This document shows, piece by piece, positions 22,388 through 29,826 of a stretch of 40,991 nt of DNA; position 1 is the first letter of the stretch; every line of letters begins with the position of its first letter. The notes under the pieces are model-generated. The model had not been told where the DNA came from. It saw only the letters and a list, made by a program, of their open reading frames with translations, and did not search any database. A program made the translations under genes and the position numbers. The stretch comes from Intestinimonas sp. (GTDB taxonomy: Bacteria; Bacillota; Clostridia; Oscillospirales; Oscillospiraceae): contig NZ_JAPFEA010000031.1 of the NCBI RefSeq assembly GCF_026169115.1, positions 1 to 40,991 of the forward strand. Direction: 5' to 3'.

Positions 22388-25084
22388 TCAGGCCGCCGGG
22401 ACAAAGGGCTCCTCAATATCTGTCTGGGGCGGCTCTGTGGAGACCGGCGGCTGGGTGGCCGGCGGCGCAGGGGTCTCGCTGGGCGGCGGCGTCTGCTCTC
22501 CGGAGGAGCTGTTCACGTTCTCCGGCCAGGTGGACTCGTCAAATGGATTGAAGCGGTTATAGTCCTCCAGGTTGTCATAGTCCTCCGGCCCCGGCCAGGT
22601 GGTGTAGTCCATGGGGTCGATGGCCGGCTTCTCGGTGGGCTCGGGCGCCGGTGCGGTAGTGTGGACGTCACAGTAGGCCGCCTCGCCCAGGGCGGTGATA
22701 TGACCGGTGGTGAACTGGTTGTCCTGCACCGTCACCGCAGCGGCGGCCCCTTCACGGGCGAGCTCCAGGATGCTCACCGTCCTGCGGCTCTCTGCGGGGC
22801 AGAACTCCCCGGCCAGGTGATACATGCCGTTGGGGCTGCCGTCGGCCTCCAGGAAGGGGGCGTCCAGGCAGATCTCCACGTCCTTGTGGACCTCGCAGAA
22901 GGCGGTGGGCTCATCCCCCTTGACAAAGGTCATGTTGATGATCCGTCCGCCGGCGTCCACCCGGGCGTCGTGCTGGCAGGCTTCCGTGGCCTGGAGGCCG
23001 CTGTCGGCGCAGACCGGCACGGTGACCGTGCCCTCAGAGGGGGCGGGGAAGCTCTTGCTCTCCAGCCCCTCATGGATGGAAGCCATAACCTTTTTCCAGG
23101 TGGCAGCCGACTGCTTCTGGAGGCTGGAGGACATGCGCTCGGGCTGGTCATAGCCGCTCCAGACGGCGGCGGTGTAGTAGGGGCTGTAACCGGCAAAGTA
23201 GAGGTCCCGGCGGGAGGTGGTGGTGCCCGTCTTGCCGGCGATGGTCATACCATCGAAGCGGGCGGCAGTACCGGTACCGCTGCGGATGACATTTTGGAGC
23301 ATGGAGTTGATATACCAGGCGGTGGAGTCTTTCATGGCGGCGTGGGACTCCGCCTGGTCCTCCAGCAGGAGGAGGACCTCGCCGGTGTCGGGGTCCACCC
23401 GCTCCACTCTGGTGTAGGTCCTGGGCTCGATATACAGGCCGCCCCGGGGGAAGGTGGCGTAGGCCGCCGCCATCTCCAGGGTGGTCACGCCGTCGGTGAG
23501 ACCGCCCAGGGCCAGCTGGGCCAGGCCGATGTCGGAAAAGACGGTGCCCTTGCGCTCCTCCTGGACCACCAGGTGGTCGGTGCTGAAGCCCAGGTTGTTC
23601 ACCAGGAAGTCAAAGGCCACCTGGGGGGTGATATACTGGCCCAGGACCTTGACGGCCAGGGTGTTCACCGAGTTCTGAACGCCGACATAGACATTGGTGA
23701 GCCCCCGGTACTTTCCATAGGAGTTCACCGGCCAGGGGGCTCCGCCGTCGCCATCAAAGCTATACGGAGAGTCGTCGATGACGGTGGCGGGGGTGATGAC
23801 CCCCAGATCCAGGGCGGGGGCATACACCGCCAGGGGCTTGATGGCCGAGCCGGGCTGCCGCTGGGACTGAGTGGCCCGGTTGGTCAACAGACTGGCCGTC
23901 TTCTCCCCCACGCCGCCGGCCAGGGCCACCACATTGCCGGTGGCGTTGTCGATGACCGTGATGCCGGACTGGAGCTGCTGTCCGTTGGGCGAGGGGGCGT
24001 CAAAGTTGCTCAGGTCCTCATACACCGCGTCCACCTTGGCCTGAATGGCCGGGTCCTGGGTGCAGTAGATGGACAGGCCGCCGCTGTATACCCACTGGCT
24101 GGCCATCTGGTCGGAGAGGTCATAGGCTTCCTTCAGGTCGGCGATGACGTCCCGGATGAGCTGATCTTCAAAATAGGAGTAGGCGGTGGTGGAGGTGGTC
24201 CCCTGCCCCCGGCCTACAAAGACCAGCTCCTGGGCTGCCGCGGCCTCCTGTTCCTCCTCGGTGATGTACCCCTGCTTCTTCATCTCGCTGAGGATGATCT
24301 CCTGGCGCTTCTTGTTCTGCTCCCGGGTGTAGTCAGAGATATAGGGGTCATAGCGGGAGGGGTTGTTGGTGATGCCGATGAGACTGGCGCACTCGGCCAG
24401 ACTGAGCTGGGACACCGGCTTGCCGAAGTAGGCCAGGGAGGCGGTGCCCACGCCGTAACAGTTCTCACCCAGGTAGATGTAGTTGAGATACATCTCCAAA
24501 ATCTCTTTCTTGGAGTAGTCCTTCTCAAACTCCAGGGCCCGGAAGATCTCCAGGATCTTTCGCTTTACTGTCACGTCGTCGTTCTGGGTCATGTTCTTGA
24601 TGAGCTGCTGGGTGATGGTGGAGCCGCCGTAGGTGTCCTTCATCCCCAGGAACATGTTGAGGAAGGCGCCGCCGGTCCGCCGCCAGTCCACGCCGTGGTG
24701 CTTCCAGAACCGCTGGTCCTCAATGGCCACCAGGGCGTCGATCAAATCCTCGGGGATCTCCTCCAGGTCCACCTTCACCCGGTTCTCCTCCCCGTGGAGG
24801 GTGCGCAGCTCTTTGGCCTGTCCGGTGGCTGGGTCGGTGTAATAGATGGTGGAGGACAGGTTCATGGCGTAGGCGCTGGCGTCTATTTCGGACTGGGGAA
24901 TGATGACGGTCTTGATATAGGTGGCGGCAAAACAGGCCAGGATGGCCCCCGTGGTGCAGCCGATGAGGATGAGGGTGCCGACGACCTTCAAAATGCCCAG
25001 GGCCACCCCGCCGGCTGTGCCCTTCCGCCTGGGGCGTCGGGATGGCTCCCCACTCTGGTTTTTGGTGTGTTTTGTCTCTGCCAA
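22388..25084 (-). CDS. Class A penicillin-binding protein (transglycosylase/transpeptidase)
   Basis: The protein (898 residues) polymerises and cross-links peptidoglycan outside the membrane. In order: a basic cytoplasmic tail, one transmembrane segment near 30-60, a GT51 transglycosylase (catalytic Glu in VAIEDQRFWKHHGVD, about residue 122; GGSTITQQLIKN), and a transpeptidase with S413 in QPGSAIKPL, SVN at about 472 and KTGTT at about 618. The C-terminus is an unusually long Pro/Glu/Asp-rich tail containing WPGPEDYDNLEDYNRF. TTG at 25084 is the likely start, 9 bases after GGAGG; a TTG at 25132 is upstream of that site. Family PBP1A/Mrc; the pbp number cannot be assigned. Confidence 0.95.
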   Translation of the reverse strand: MAETKHTKNQSGEPSRRPRRKGTAGGVALGILKVVGTLILIGCTTGAILACFAATYIKTVIIPQSEIDASAYAMNLSSTIYYTDPATGQAKELRTLHGEENRVKVDLEEIPEDLIDALVAIEDQRFWKHHGVDWRRTGGAFLNMFLGMKDTYGGSTITQQLIKNMTQNDDVTVKRKILEIFRALEFEKDYSKKEILEMYLNYIYLGENCYGVGTASLAYFGKPVSQLSLAECASLIGITNNPSRYDPYISDYTREQNKKRQEIILSEMKKQGYITEEEQEAAAAQELVFVGRGQGTTSTTAYSYFEDQLIRDVIADLKEAYDLSDQMASQWVYSGGLSIYCTQDPAIQAKVDAVYEDLSNFDAPSPNGQQLQSGITVIDNATGNVVALAGGVGEKTASLLTNRATQSQRQPGSAIKPLAVYAPALDLGVITPATVIDDSPYSFDGDGGAPWPVNSYGKYRGLTNVYVGVQNSVNTLAVKVLGQYITPQVAFDFLVNNLGFSTDHLVVQEERKGTVFSDIGLAQLALGGLTDGVTTLEMAAAYATFPRGGLYIEPRTYTRVERVDPDTGEVLLLLEDQAESHAAMKDSTAWYINSMLQNVIRSGTGTAARFDGMTIAGKTGTTTSRRDLYFAGYSPYYTAAVWSGYDQPERMSSSLQKQSAATWKKVMASIHEGLESKSFPAPSEGTVTVPVCADSGLQATEACQHDARVDAGGRIINMTFVKGDEPTAFCEVHKDVEICLDAPFLEADGSPNGMYHLAGEFCPAESRRTVSILELAREGAAAAVTVQDNQFTTGHITALGEAAYCDVHTTAPAPEPTEKPAIDPMDYTTWPGPEDYDNLEDYNRFNPFDESTWPENVNSSSGEQTPPPSETPAPPATQPPVSTEPPQTDIEEPFVPAA

Positions 25085-25194
25085 AATGAAATACCTCCGT
25101 TCCCGGCCCAGGGGCCGCACGGTCTTGTGCAAGTATGCGCAGCGTCTCCTTCCGCCGGTCTGTCTCCTCTTCCGGTCAGAATAAGACTTATATA

Positions 25195-25223
25195 TTATAG
25201 TGGAAAAGCCCCCTTTTGTCTAC
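25195..25223 (-). promoter_or_regulatory. Promoter of the PBP gene
   Basis: On the - strand: TAGACA (25223-25218), 17 bases, TATAAT (25200-25195). Confidence 0.75.
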
Positions 25224-25283
25224 CCTGTGTCCCTCCATTTCTCACCCGAATGAGACCTGTGTAAAATTTGGCTCGTCCAGCCC

Positions 25284-25312
25284 TTGCATTTTTCCGGCGT
25301 ACAGGGTACAAT
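25284..25312 (+). promoter_or_regulatory. Promoter of the DUF1292 gene
   Basis: TTGCAT (25284-25289), 17 bases, TACAAT (25307-25312), 35 bases before the start codon. It may also supply the 6S RNA that follows. Confidence 0.7.
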
Positions 25313-25346
25313 ATGCCTAGAAAGAAGAAGGGCGGTGCCAGTCACC

Positions 25347-25649
25347 ATGAGCGACGAGTACGGCAGCAATTTTGTCAGCCTCACCGACGAGGAGGGCAAC
25401 GAGATCGAGCTGGAGCACCTGGATACCATTGAATATAACGGTGCAGTCTATATGGCCTTTTTCCCTGTGGAGGAGGCCGATGAGGAGGGCCAGCCCCCGG
25501 AGGAAGACGCCGAGGAGGGCGGACTCATCATCCTGAAGGTCGTGGAGATCGACGGGGAGGAGCAGTTGGCCACCCTGGATGACGAAGAAGAACTGGAAGC
25601 CGTCTATCAGCAGTTCATGGAGTCCCTGTTCGAAGAAGACGAGGAATAA
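25347..25649 (+). CDS. DUF1292 family protein
   Basis: The 100-residue, strongly acidic cytoplasmic protein shows the family pattern: FVSLTDEEGNEIELEHLDTIEYNGAVYMAFFPVE and then IILKVVEIDGEEQLATLDDEEELEAVYQQF. DUF1292 proteins are common in Firmicutes and have no established function. The start at ATG 25347 gives the normal length; a GTG 12 bases earlier is possible because the ribosome binding site is weak (AAGAAGGGCGG). The gene is followed within 5 bases by the 6S RNA. Confidence 0.85.
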   Translation: MSDEYGSNFVSLTDEEGNEIELEHLDTIEYNGAVYMAFFPVEEADEEGQPPEEDAEEGGLIILKVVEIDGEEQLATLDDEEELEAVYQQFMESLFEEDEE

Positions 25650-25855
25650 CCGCATCTCCTGCTCGGTTCGTGATGGTTTCTTTTTAAACCCACATCTCTG
25701 AAACGGGACGCCAGACTCGCGCCGTGGCTTGCAGGCCTCCCGGCCTCCCTCTTGGGAACGCTGGAAGTTGGAAGCAGTAAAGCGGTGCGGAGGCGACCCA
25801 CCTGCCACTTCGTGCAGGTTTGATCAGGGCCACACGGCCAGAGCGGGAGATCTTT
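25650..25855 (+). ncRNA. ssrS: 6S RNA
   Basis: The roughly 200-base region between the DUF1292 gene and a strong terminator has the layout of 6S RNA, which binds the sigma-A holoenzyme as a promoter mimic. ATCTCCTGCTC (25654-25664) pairs with GAGCGGGAGAT (25841-25851) as an 11-bp closing stem with one G-U pair. GGTTCGTGATGG follows the 5' arm, like the conserved GTTCG element. The 3' half (GGAGGCGACCCACC, a CCTGC/GCAGG hairpin, then GGCCACACGGCC) parallels the 3' half of known 6S RNAs. The assignment is from structure and remembered similarity, not a covariance search. Confidence 0.78.
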
Positions 25856-25865
25856 TAACCAGCAC

Positions 25866-25897
25866 ACCGCCCCAGAGTTGCTCTGGGGCGGTTTTTT
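25866..25897 (+). terminator. Terminator of the 6S RNA
   Basis: A perfect 12-bp stem (25866-25877 with 25881-25892), TTG loop, and T's at 25892-25897. Confidence 0.92.
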
Positions 25898-25972
25898 ACG
25901 GCGCGGACCCCGCATAACCGTGAATTTTCTGTAAAAACCCCGTTCCCTTTCCCGTCTGCGAAAGATTGGGAC

Positions 25973-26001
25973 TTGCAAGCTGTCCGCATTTCCTGTATAA
26001 T
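25973..26001 (+). promoter_or_regulatory. Promoter of the foldase gene
   Basis: TTGCAA (25973-25978), 17 bases, TATAAT (25996-26001), about 62 bases before the ATG. Confidence 0.85.
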
Positions 26002-26062
26002 GCATCATTGAGTCACCAAAGCACAGAAAAAGCACACTATTTGAGAGGACTGAGCAAGAGTA

Positions 26063-27598
26063 ATGAGTGCTTCCCGTGAAAAGAAACAGCGCAACTCCGC
26101 CGCTGCCAACGGCCCCACCGAAAAGGAGCGCCGTCAGGCAGAGTCCGCCCGCAAGGAGCGGAGCAAAAAACTCCTTTACACCGTAGTAGGCGTGGTCCTG
26201 GCCGTGCTGGTCGTCGCCCTGCTGGTATGGCACAGCGGCATCCTCACCAAGGGTAAGGTAGTCGCCACCGTCAACGGCAAGGACTACACCGTGGCCGAGA
26301 TGGGCTACTATTACTACCCCACCGCCAACATGTACGCCCAGTACGGCCTGCCTGTGGACGCTGAGACCCTGCGCCAGAGCGCCGTCGATTCCCTCCAGCA
26401 GACTGCCGCCCTGGCCGCCGCTGCCGAGGCCGAGGGCTTCGCCCTCTCCGAGGAGGGCGCCAAGAGCGTGGAGGATGCCATCGAGCAGATCAAGGGCTAT
26501 GCCGACCAGAACCTCACCTCCCTCAAGAACTATATCCGCAACGTGTACGGCCCCCACATGACCGAGGGCCTGCTGCGGGACTGCCTCACCCGGGACACCC
26601 TGGCCCAGGAGTACTTCGCTGCCCACGCCGACACCCTGACCTACACCGACGACGATCTGACCGCCTACTATGAAGAGCACGCCAACGAGATGGACACCTT
26701 CACCTACTCCGCTGTGTTCATCGACGGCTCCGTCCCCGCCGCCGACGACGAGGGCAACGACGTGGAGCCCTCCGACGCCGACAAGACCGCCGCCATGGCT
26801 GCCGCCAAGGCCGCTGCCGACAAGCTGCTCCAGGACCTAAAGGACGGCGGCGACTTCGACGCCCTGGCCGCCGAGGCCGTCCAGTCCGAGGAGGACGAGG
26901 ACAAGAGCTATGAGACCACCGTGGTGGGCGCCAGCCTGGCCAACGGCTTCTCCTCCGGCAGCACCGACTGCGTCTCCTGGCTCACCAACGAGGGCCGCAA
27001 GGACGGCGACCTCACCACCATCGAGGTGGCCGACAAGGGTTATTGGGTCCTCCGCTTCACCGGCCGCACCCTGGACACCGAGGCTTTTGGCGCCGCCGAC
27101 GTGCGCCACATCCTGGTGAAGGCCGAGCTCACCCAGACCGACGACGCCGCCACCGAGGATGTGGACGAGAGCAAGGTCCCCACCCAGGAGGCCATGGACG
27201 CCGCCAAGGCCAAGGCCCAGGAGATCCTGGACCAGTACAACGCCGGCGACAAGACCGCTGACAGCTTCGGCGCTCTGGCGCAGGAGTTCTCTGAGGACCC
27301 CGGTTCCGCCGAGAAGGGCGGCCTCTACGAGGGCATCACCCCCGCCACCAACTTCCTGCCCGCCTTCATCGACTGGACCTTCGCCGAGGGCCGTGAGGTC
27401 GGCGACACCGGTCTGGTGGAGAACGACCAGGAGGGTCAGCACGGCTGGCACCTGATGTACCTCCAGGACCACACCCTGGCCTGGAAGGCCACCGCGGAGA
27501 AGGCCCTCAGATCCGACGCCCTCAACACCTGGACCGAGGGCATTGAGGAGACCTACCCCGTCACCGCCAATGAGACCAACCTGGCCCTGCTGGGCTGA
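26063..27598 (+). CDS. Membrane-anchored parvulin-type peptidyl-prolyl isomerase (PrsA/SurA-like)
   Basis: The 511-residue protein has a Lys/Arg-rich cytoplasmic tail, one transmembrane anchor (LLYTVVGVVLAVLVVALLVW, residues 37-56), a SurA_N-like chaperone region starting VVATVNGKDYTVAEMGYYYY, and a PPIC rotamase domain near 345-470 (VRHILVKAEL, FGALAQEFSEDPGSAEKGG, WHLMYLQ). It would fold exported proteins at the outer membrane face. Unlike PrsA of Bacillus it has no lipobox and uses a transmembrane helix instead. The rotamase has an acidic insertion (TDDAATEDVDESKVPTQEA). The ribosome binding site is weak (GAGCAAGAG). Confidence 0.88.
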   Translation: MSASREKKQRNSAAANGPTEKERRQAESARKERSKKLLYTVVGVVLAVLVVALLVWHSGILTKGKVVATVNGKDYTVAEMGYYYYPTANMYAQYGLPVDAETLRQSAVDSLQQTAALAAAAEAEGFALSEEGAKSVEDAIEQIKGYADQNLTSLKNYIRNVYGPHMTEGLLRDCLTRDTLAQEYFAAHADTLTYTDDDLTAYYEEHANEMDTFTYSAVFIDGSVPAADDEGNDVEPSDADKTAAMAAAKAAADKLLQDLKDGGDFDALAAEAVQSEEDEDKSYETTVVGASLANGFSSGSTDCVSWLTNEGRKDGDLTTIEVADKGYWVLRFTGRTLDTEAFGAADVRHILVKAELTQTDDAATEDVDESKVPTQEAMDAAKAKAQEILDQYNAGDKTADSFGALAQEFSEDPGSAEKGGLYEGITPATNFLPAFIDWTFAEGREVGDTGLVENDQEGQHGWHLMYLQDHTLAWKATAEKALRSDALNTWTEGIEETYPVTANETNLALLG

Positions 27599-27605
27599 GT
27601 CATCC

Positions 27606-27638
27606 ATCCCCCGGAGAGAACCTCCGGGGGATTTTTTT
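27606..27638 (+). terminator. Terminator of the foldase gene
   Basis: A perfect 11-bp stem (27606-27616 with 27622-27632), 5-base loop, and T's to 27638. The AGGAGG of tcdA follows at once, so the T-tract abuts that ribosome binding site. Confidence 0.9.
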
Positions 27639-27651
27639 AGGAGGTACACAG

Positions 27652-28365
27652 ATGGACGAACGTTTTCTCCGCACCCGCATGCTCCTGGGCTCTGACGCCA
27701 TGGAGCGGCTGGCCAAGGCCCATGTATGCGTGCTGGGCCTGGGCGGCGTGGGCAGCTGGTGCGCCGAGGCCCTGGCCCGCTCCGGCGTGGGGGAGCTGAC
27801 CCTCATGGACCAGGACACCGTGGACGTGAGCAACCTCAACCGCCAGGCCGAGGCCCTGGAGTCCACCCTGGGCCTGCCCAAGGCGGAGGCCATGGCCCAA
27901 CGGGTGCTGGCCATCCACCCCGCCTGTCAGGTCCACCCCGTCCAGGGGCGCTATGAGGCCGCCGCCCGGGAGGACCTTTTCGCCACCCACTACGACTATA
28001 TCGTGGATGCCATCGACCTGGTGAGCTGTAAGCTGGACCTCATCGAGACCGCTCTGAGCCGCAAGATCCCCATCCTCTCCGCCCTGGGCACCGGCAACAA
28101 GCTGGACGCCTCCCTGCTGCGGGTGTCCGACATCTCCAAGACCGAGGGCTGTCCGCTTGCCCGGGTGGTGCGCAAGGAGCTGCGCAGCCGGGGCATCCTC
28201 CACCACAAGGTGGTCTGGTCCCCGGAGGCCGCCCATGCCGCCGAACAGCCTGAGGCGCCGCCTCCCGGCCGCCGCAGCGTCCCCGCCAGCGTCATGTGGG
28301 TGCCCGCCGCCGCCGGGCTGCTCCTGGCCGGCGAGGTGGTCATGGACCTGACCGGCGTGCGATGA
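27652..28365 (+). CDS. tcdA: tRNA threonylcarbamoyladenosine dehydratase TcdA
   Basis: TcdA (CsdL/YgdL) uses ATP to cyclise t6A37 to ct6A in tRNA, acting after TsaD. The 237-residue protein has the E1-like Rossmann motif VCVLGLGGVGSWCAEALARS, the substrate strand DVSNLNRQ, IVDAIDLVSCKLDLI and the conserved GTGNKLDAS. It lacks the C-terminal Ubl-conjugation features of ThiF/MoeB and its length is normal for TcdA. AGGAGG precedes the ATG. The Nudix gene follows after 14 bases. Confidence 0.9.
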   Translation: MDERFLRTRMLLGSDAMERLAKAHVCVLGLGGVGSWCAEALARSGVGELTLMDQDTVDVSNLNRQAEALESTLGLPKAEAMAQRVLAIHPACQVHPVQGRYEAAAREDLFATHYDYIVDAIDLVSCKLDLIETALSRKIPILSALGTGNKLDASLLRVSDISKTEGCPLARVVRKELRSRGILHHKVVWSPEAAHAAEQPEAPPPGRRSVPASVMWVPAAAGLLLAGEVVMDLTGVR

Positions 28366-28379
28366 AGGGAGGGGTCTTC

Positions 28380-29006
28380 ATGGAACAGCAGTCCCTCCCC
28401 CGCTGGACAGACTGGGCCCGGGAGCTCCAGGCCCTGGCCCAGGCGGGGCTGGAGTATTCCAAAGATCCCTTCGACCGGGAGCGGTTCCAGCGCATCCGGG
28501 ACATCTCCGCCGAGATGGTGGCCGAGGGCGCGCAGCTCCCTCTGGAGCGGGTCAAGACCCTCTTCTGCGGAGAGTCCGGCTACCAGACCCCCAAGCTGGT
28601 GGTCCGGGCCGCCGTCATCCGGGAGGGCCAGATCCTCCTGGTCCAGGAGCGCAACGGCCTGTGGGCCCTCCCCGGCGGCTGGGTGGACGAGGACCAGTCC
28701 GTCGCCTCCAACACCGTGAAGGAGGTCATGGAGGAGGCCGGGATCCAGGTGCGGCCCCTCCGGCTCATCGCCGTCCAGGACCGGGACCGCCACCACCCCA
28801 CCCCCTATCTCTACGGGGTGTGTCAGCTCTTCGTCCTCTGTGAAGCCCTGGGCGGCGGCTTCGTCCCCAACCTGGAGACCCTGGGCAGCGGCTGGTTCTC
28901 CCCCGCCTCCCTGCCGCCCCTGGACTTGGACAAGACCACCTCCGAGCAGATCGCCCTGTGCTTTACCGCCCACGCCGACCCCAACTGGACCGTGCCGTTC
29001 GATTAA
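28380..29006 (+). CDS. Nudix hydrolase with N-terminal Nudix_N-type domain
   Basis: The 208-residue protein has a helical N-terminal domain (LQALAQAGLEYSKDPFDRER), typical of the group that hydrolyses ADP-ribose or other nucleoside diphosphates linked to X, then a Nudix fold. The Nudix box reads GWVDEDQSVASNTVKEVMEEAG: it keeps the catalytic EVMEE core, but the first Glu is Gln and the usual Arg is Lys, so activity may be altered. The start is ATG 28380 after GGGAGGGG. It lies 14 bases after tcdA and is probably co-transcribed. Confidence 0.88.
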   Translation: MEQQSLPRWTDWARELQALAQAGLEYSKDPFDRERFQRIRDISAEMVAEGAQLPLERVKTLFCGESGYQTPKLVVRAAVIREGQILLVQERNGLWALPGGWVDEDQSVASNTVKEVMEEAGIQVRPLRLIAVQDRDRHHPTPYLYGVCQLFVLCEALGGGFVPNLETLGSGWFSPASLPPLDLDKTTSEQIALCFTAHADPNWTVPFD

Positions 29007-29042
29007 AGAGCGGCTTTGGGCTCACAAAAGCAAAAATCGTAT

Positions 29043-29088
29043 AAAAAATCCCTTCTCTGGCAAACTACTGCCAAAGGAGGGATTTTTT
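29043..29088 (+). terminator. Terminator whose 3' arm contains the ribosome binding site of the next gene
   Basis: A 19-bp stem (29043-29061 with 29070-29088) with one C-A mismatch and one T-G pair, 8-base loop, ending in TTTTTT. The 3' arm holds AAAGGAGG (29073-29080), and the ATG of the transporter half-gene follows the T-run after a single C. Confidence 0.8.
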
Positions 29089-29089
29089 C

Positions 29090-29458
29090 ATGGCTCAAAA
29101 ACGGATGTGGCTGCGCCCGGCGGTATCCGGCGCCCTGGCCGGGGCGGTGAACGGCTTTTTCGGCGGGGGCGGTGGGATGGTGCTGGTGCCGCTGCTCTCC
29201 GGGTGGTGCCAGCTGGGGGAGCGGAGGGCCTTTGCCACCTCGGTGGCCGTCATCCTTCCCCTGTGCGTCCTCTCCGCCGGCATCTACCTCTTCCGGGGCG
29301 GGCTGGACCTCATGGCCGCTCTCCCCTATCTGCTGGGCGGGCTGCTGGGGGGCTGGCTGGGGGGCTGGCTTTTCAAGGGTCTCTCCATGGACTGGCTCCG
29401 GCGGGGCTTCGGACTGCTCCTCCTCTACGGGGGCGTCAAGTCCCTCTTCGCCCTGTGA
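29090..29458 (+). CDS. TauE/SafE-type transporter, first half
   Basis: The 122-residue membrane protein has about four transmembrane segments and the family motif GAVNGFFGGGGGMVLVPLLSG, equal to one of the two repeats of a full-length TauE/SafE (TSUP) permease, which exports sulfite, sulfonates or other organic anions. It ends LLLYGGVKSLFAL. A second half-gene starts in another frame at the stop codon, so the pair probably forms a heterodimer equal to one normal permease of about 245 residues. Substrate unknown. Confidence 0.85.
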   Translation: MAQKRMWLRPAVSGALAGAVNGFFGGGGGMVLVPLLSGWCQLGERRAFATSVAVILPLCVLSAGIYLFRGGLDLMAALPYLLGGLLGGWLGGWLFKGLSMDWLRRGFGLLLLYGGVKSLFAL

Positions 29459-29826
29459 GCTTCCTCATCGCCCTTCTGGCCGGGACCGCCACCGGGGTCC
29501 TCTCCGGCTTCGGGGTGGGCGGCGGCACTCTGCTCCTCCTCTATCTCACCGCCTTTGCCGGAATGGAACAGCAGCTGGCCCAGGGCATCAATCTGGTCTA
29601 CTTCCTGCCGGCGGCGGCCGCCGCCCTCCCCGCCCACTTCAAAAACGGCTACGTGGACCGGGCCGCCGCCCTCCCTGCCATCCTGGCCGGTCTGGTTTCC
29701 GCCGGGCTGTGCGCCTGGGCGGCCTCCGGCCTGGACACGGACCTCCTCCGCCGGTGTTTCGGCGGCTTCCTGGTGGTCATCGGGCTCCGGGAGCTCTTCC
29801 GCAAGCCATCCGCTACCGCTCGGTGA
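29455..29826 (+). CDS. TauE/SafE-type transporter, second half
   Basis: This 123-residue membrane protein starts at GTG 29455, which overlaps the stop of the first half (GTGA), so translation is coupled. It repeats the family motif as GVLSGFGVGGGTLLLLYL and contains GINLVYFLPAAAAALPAHFKNG. A frameshift of one original gene is possible, but both halves are intact, have sensible ends and match one repeat each. Its 3' end overlaps the converging luxC by 14 bases. Confidence 0.82.
   Translation: MSFLIALLAGTATGVLSGFGVGGGTLLLLYLTAFAGMEQQLAQGINLVYFLPAAAAALPAHFKNGYVDRAAALPAILAGLVSAGLCAWAASGLDTDLLRRCFGGFLVVIGLRELFRKPSATAR

Noticed and set aside
22661-25264. An 867-codon open frame antisense to the PBP gene
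   Set aside because: Same shadow effect; the PBP frame has complete catalytic motifs.
29090-29826. A frameshifted pseudogene for the TauE/SafE permease
   Set aside because: Both halves are complete single repeats and the GTGA overlap is a normal coupling arrangement; a split gene is more likely.
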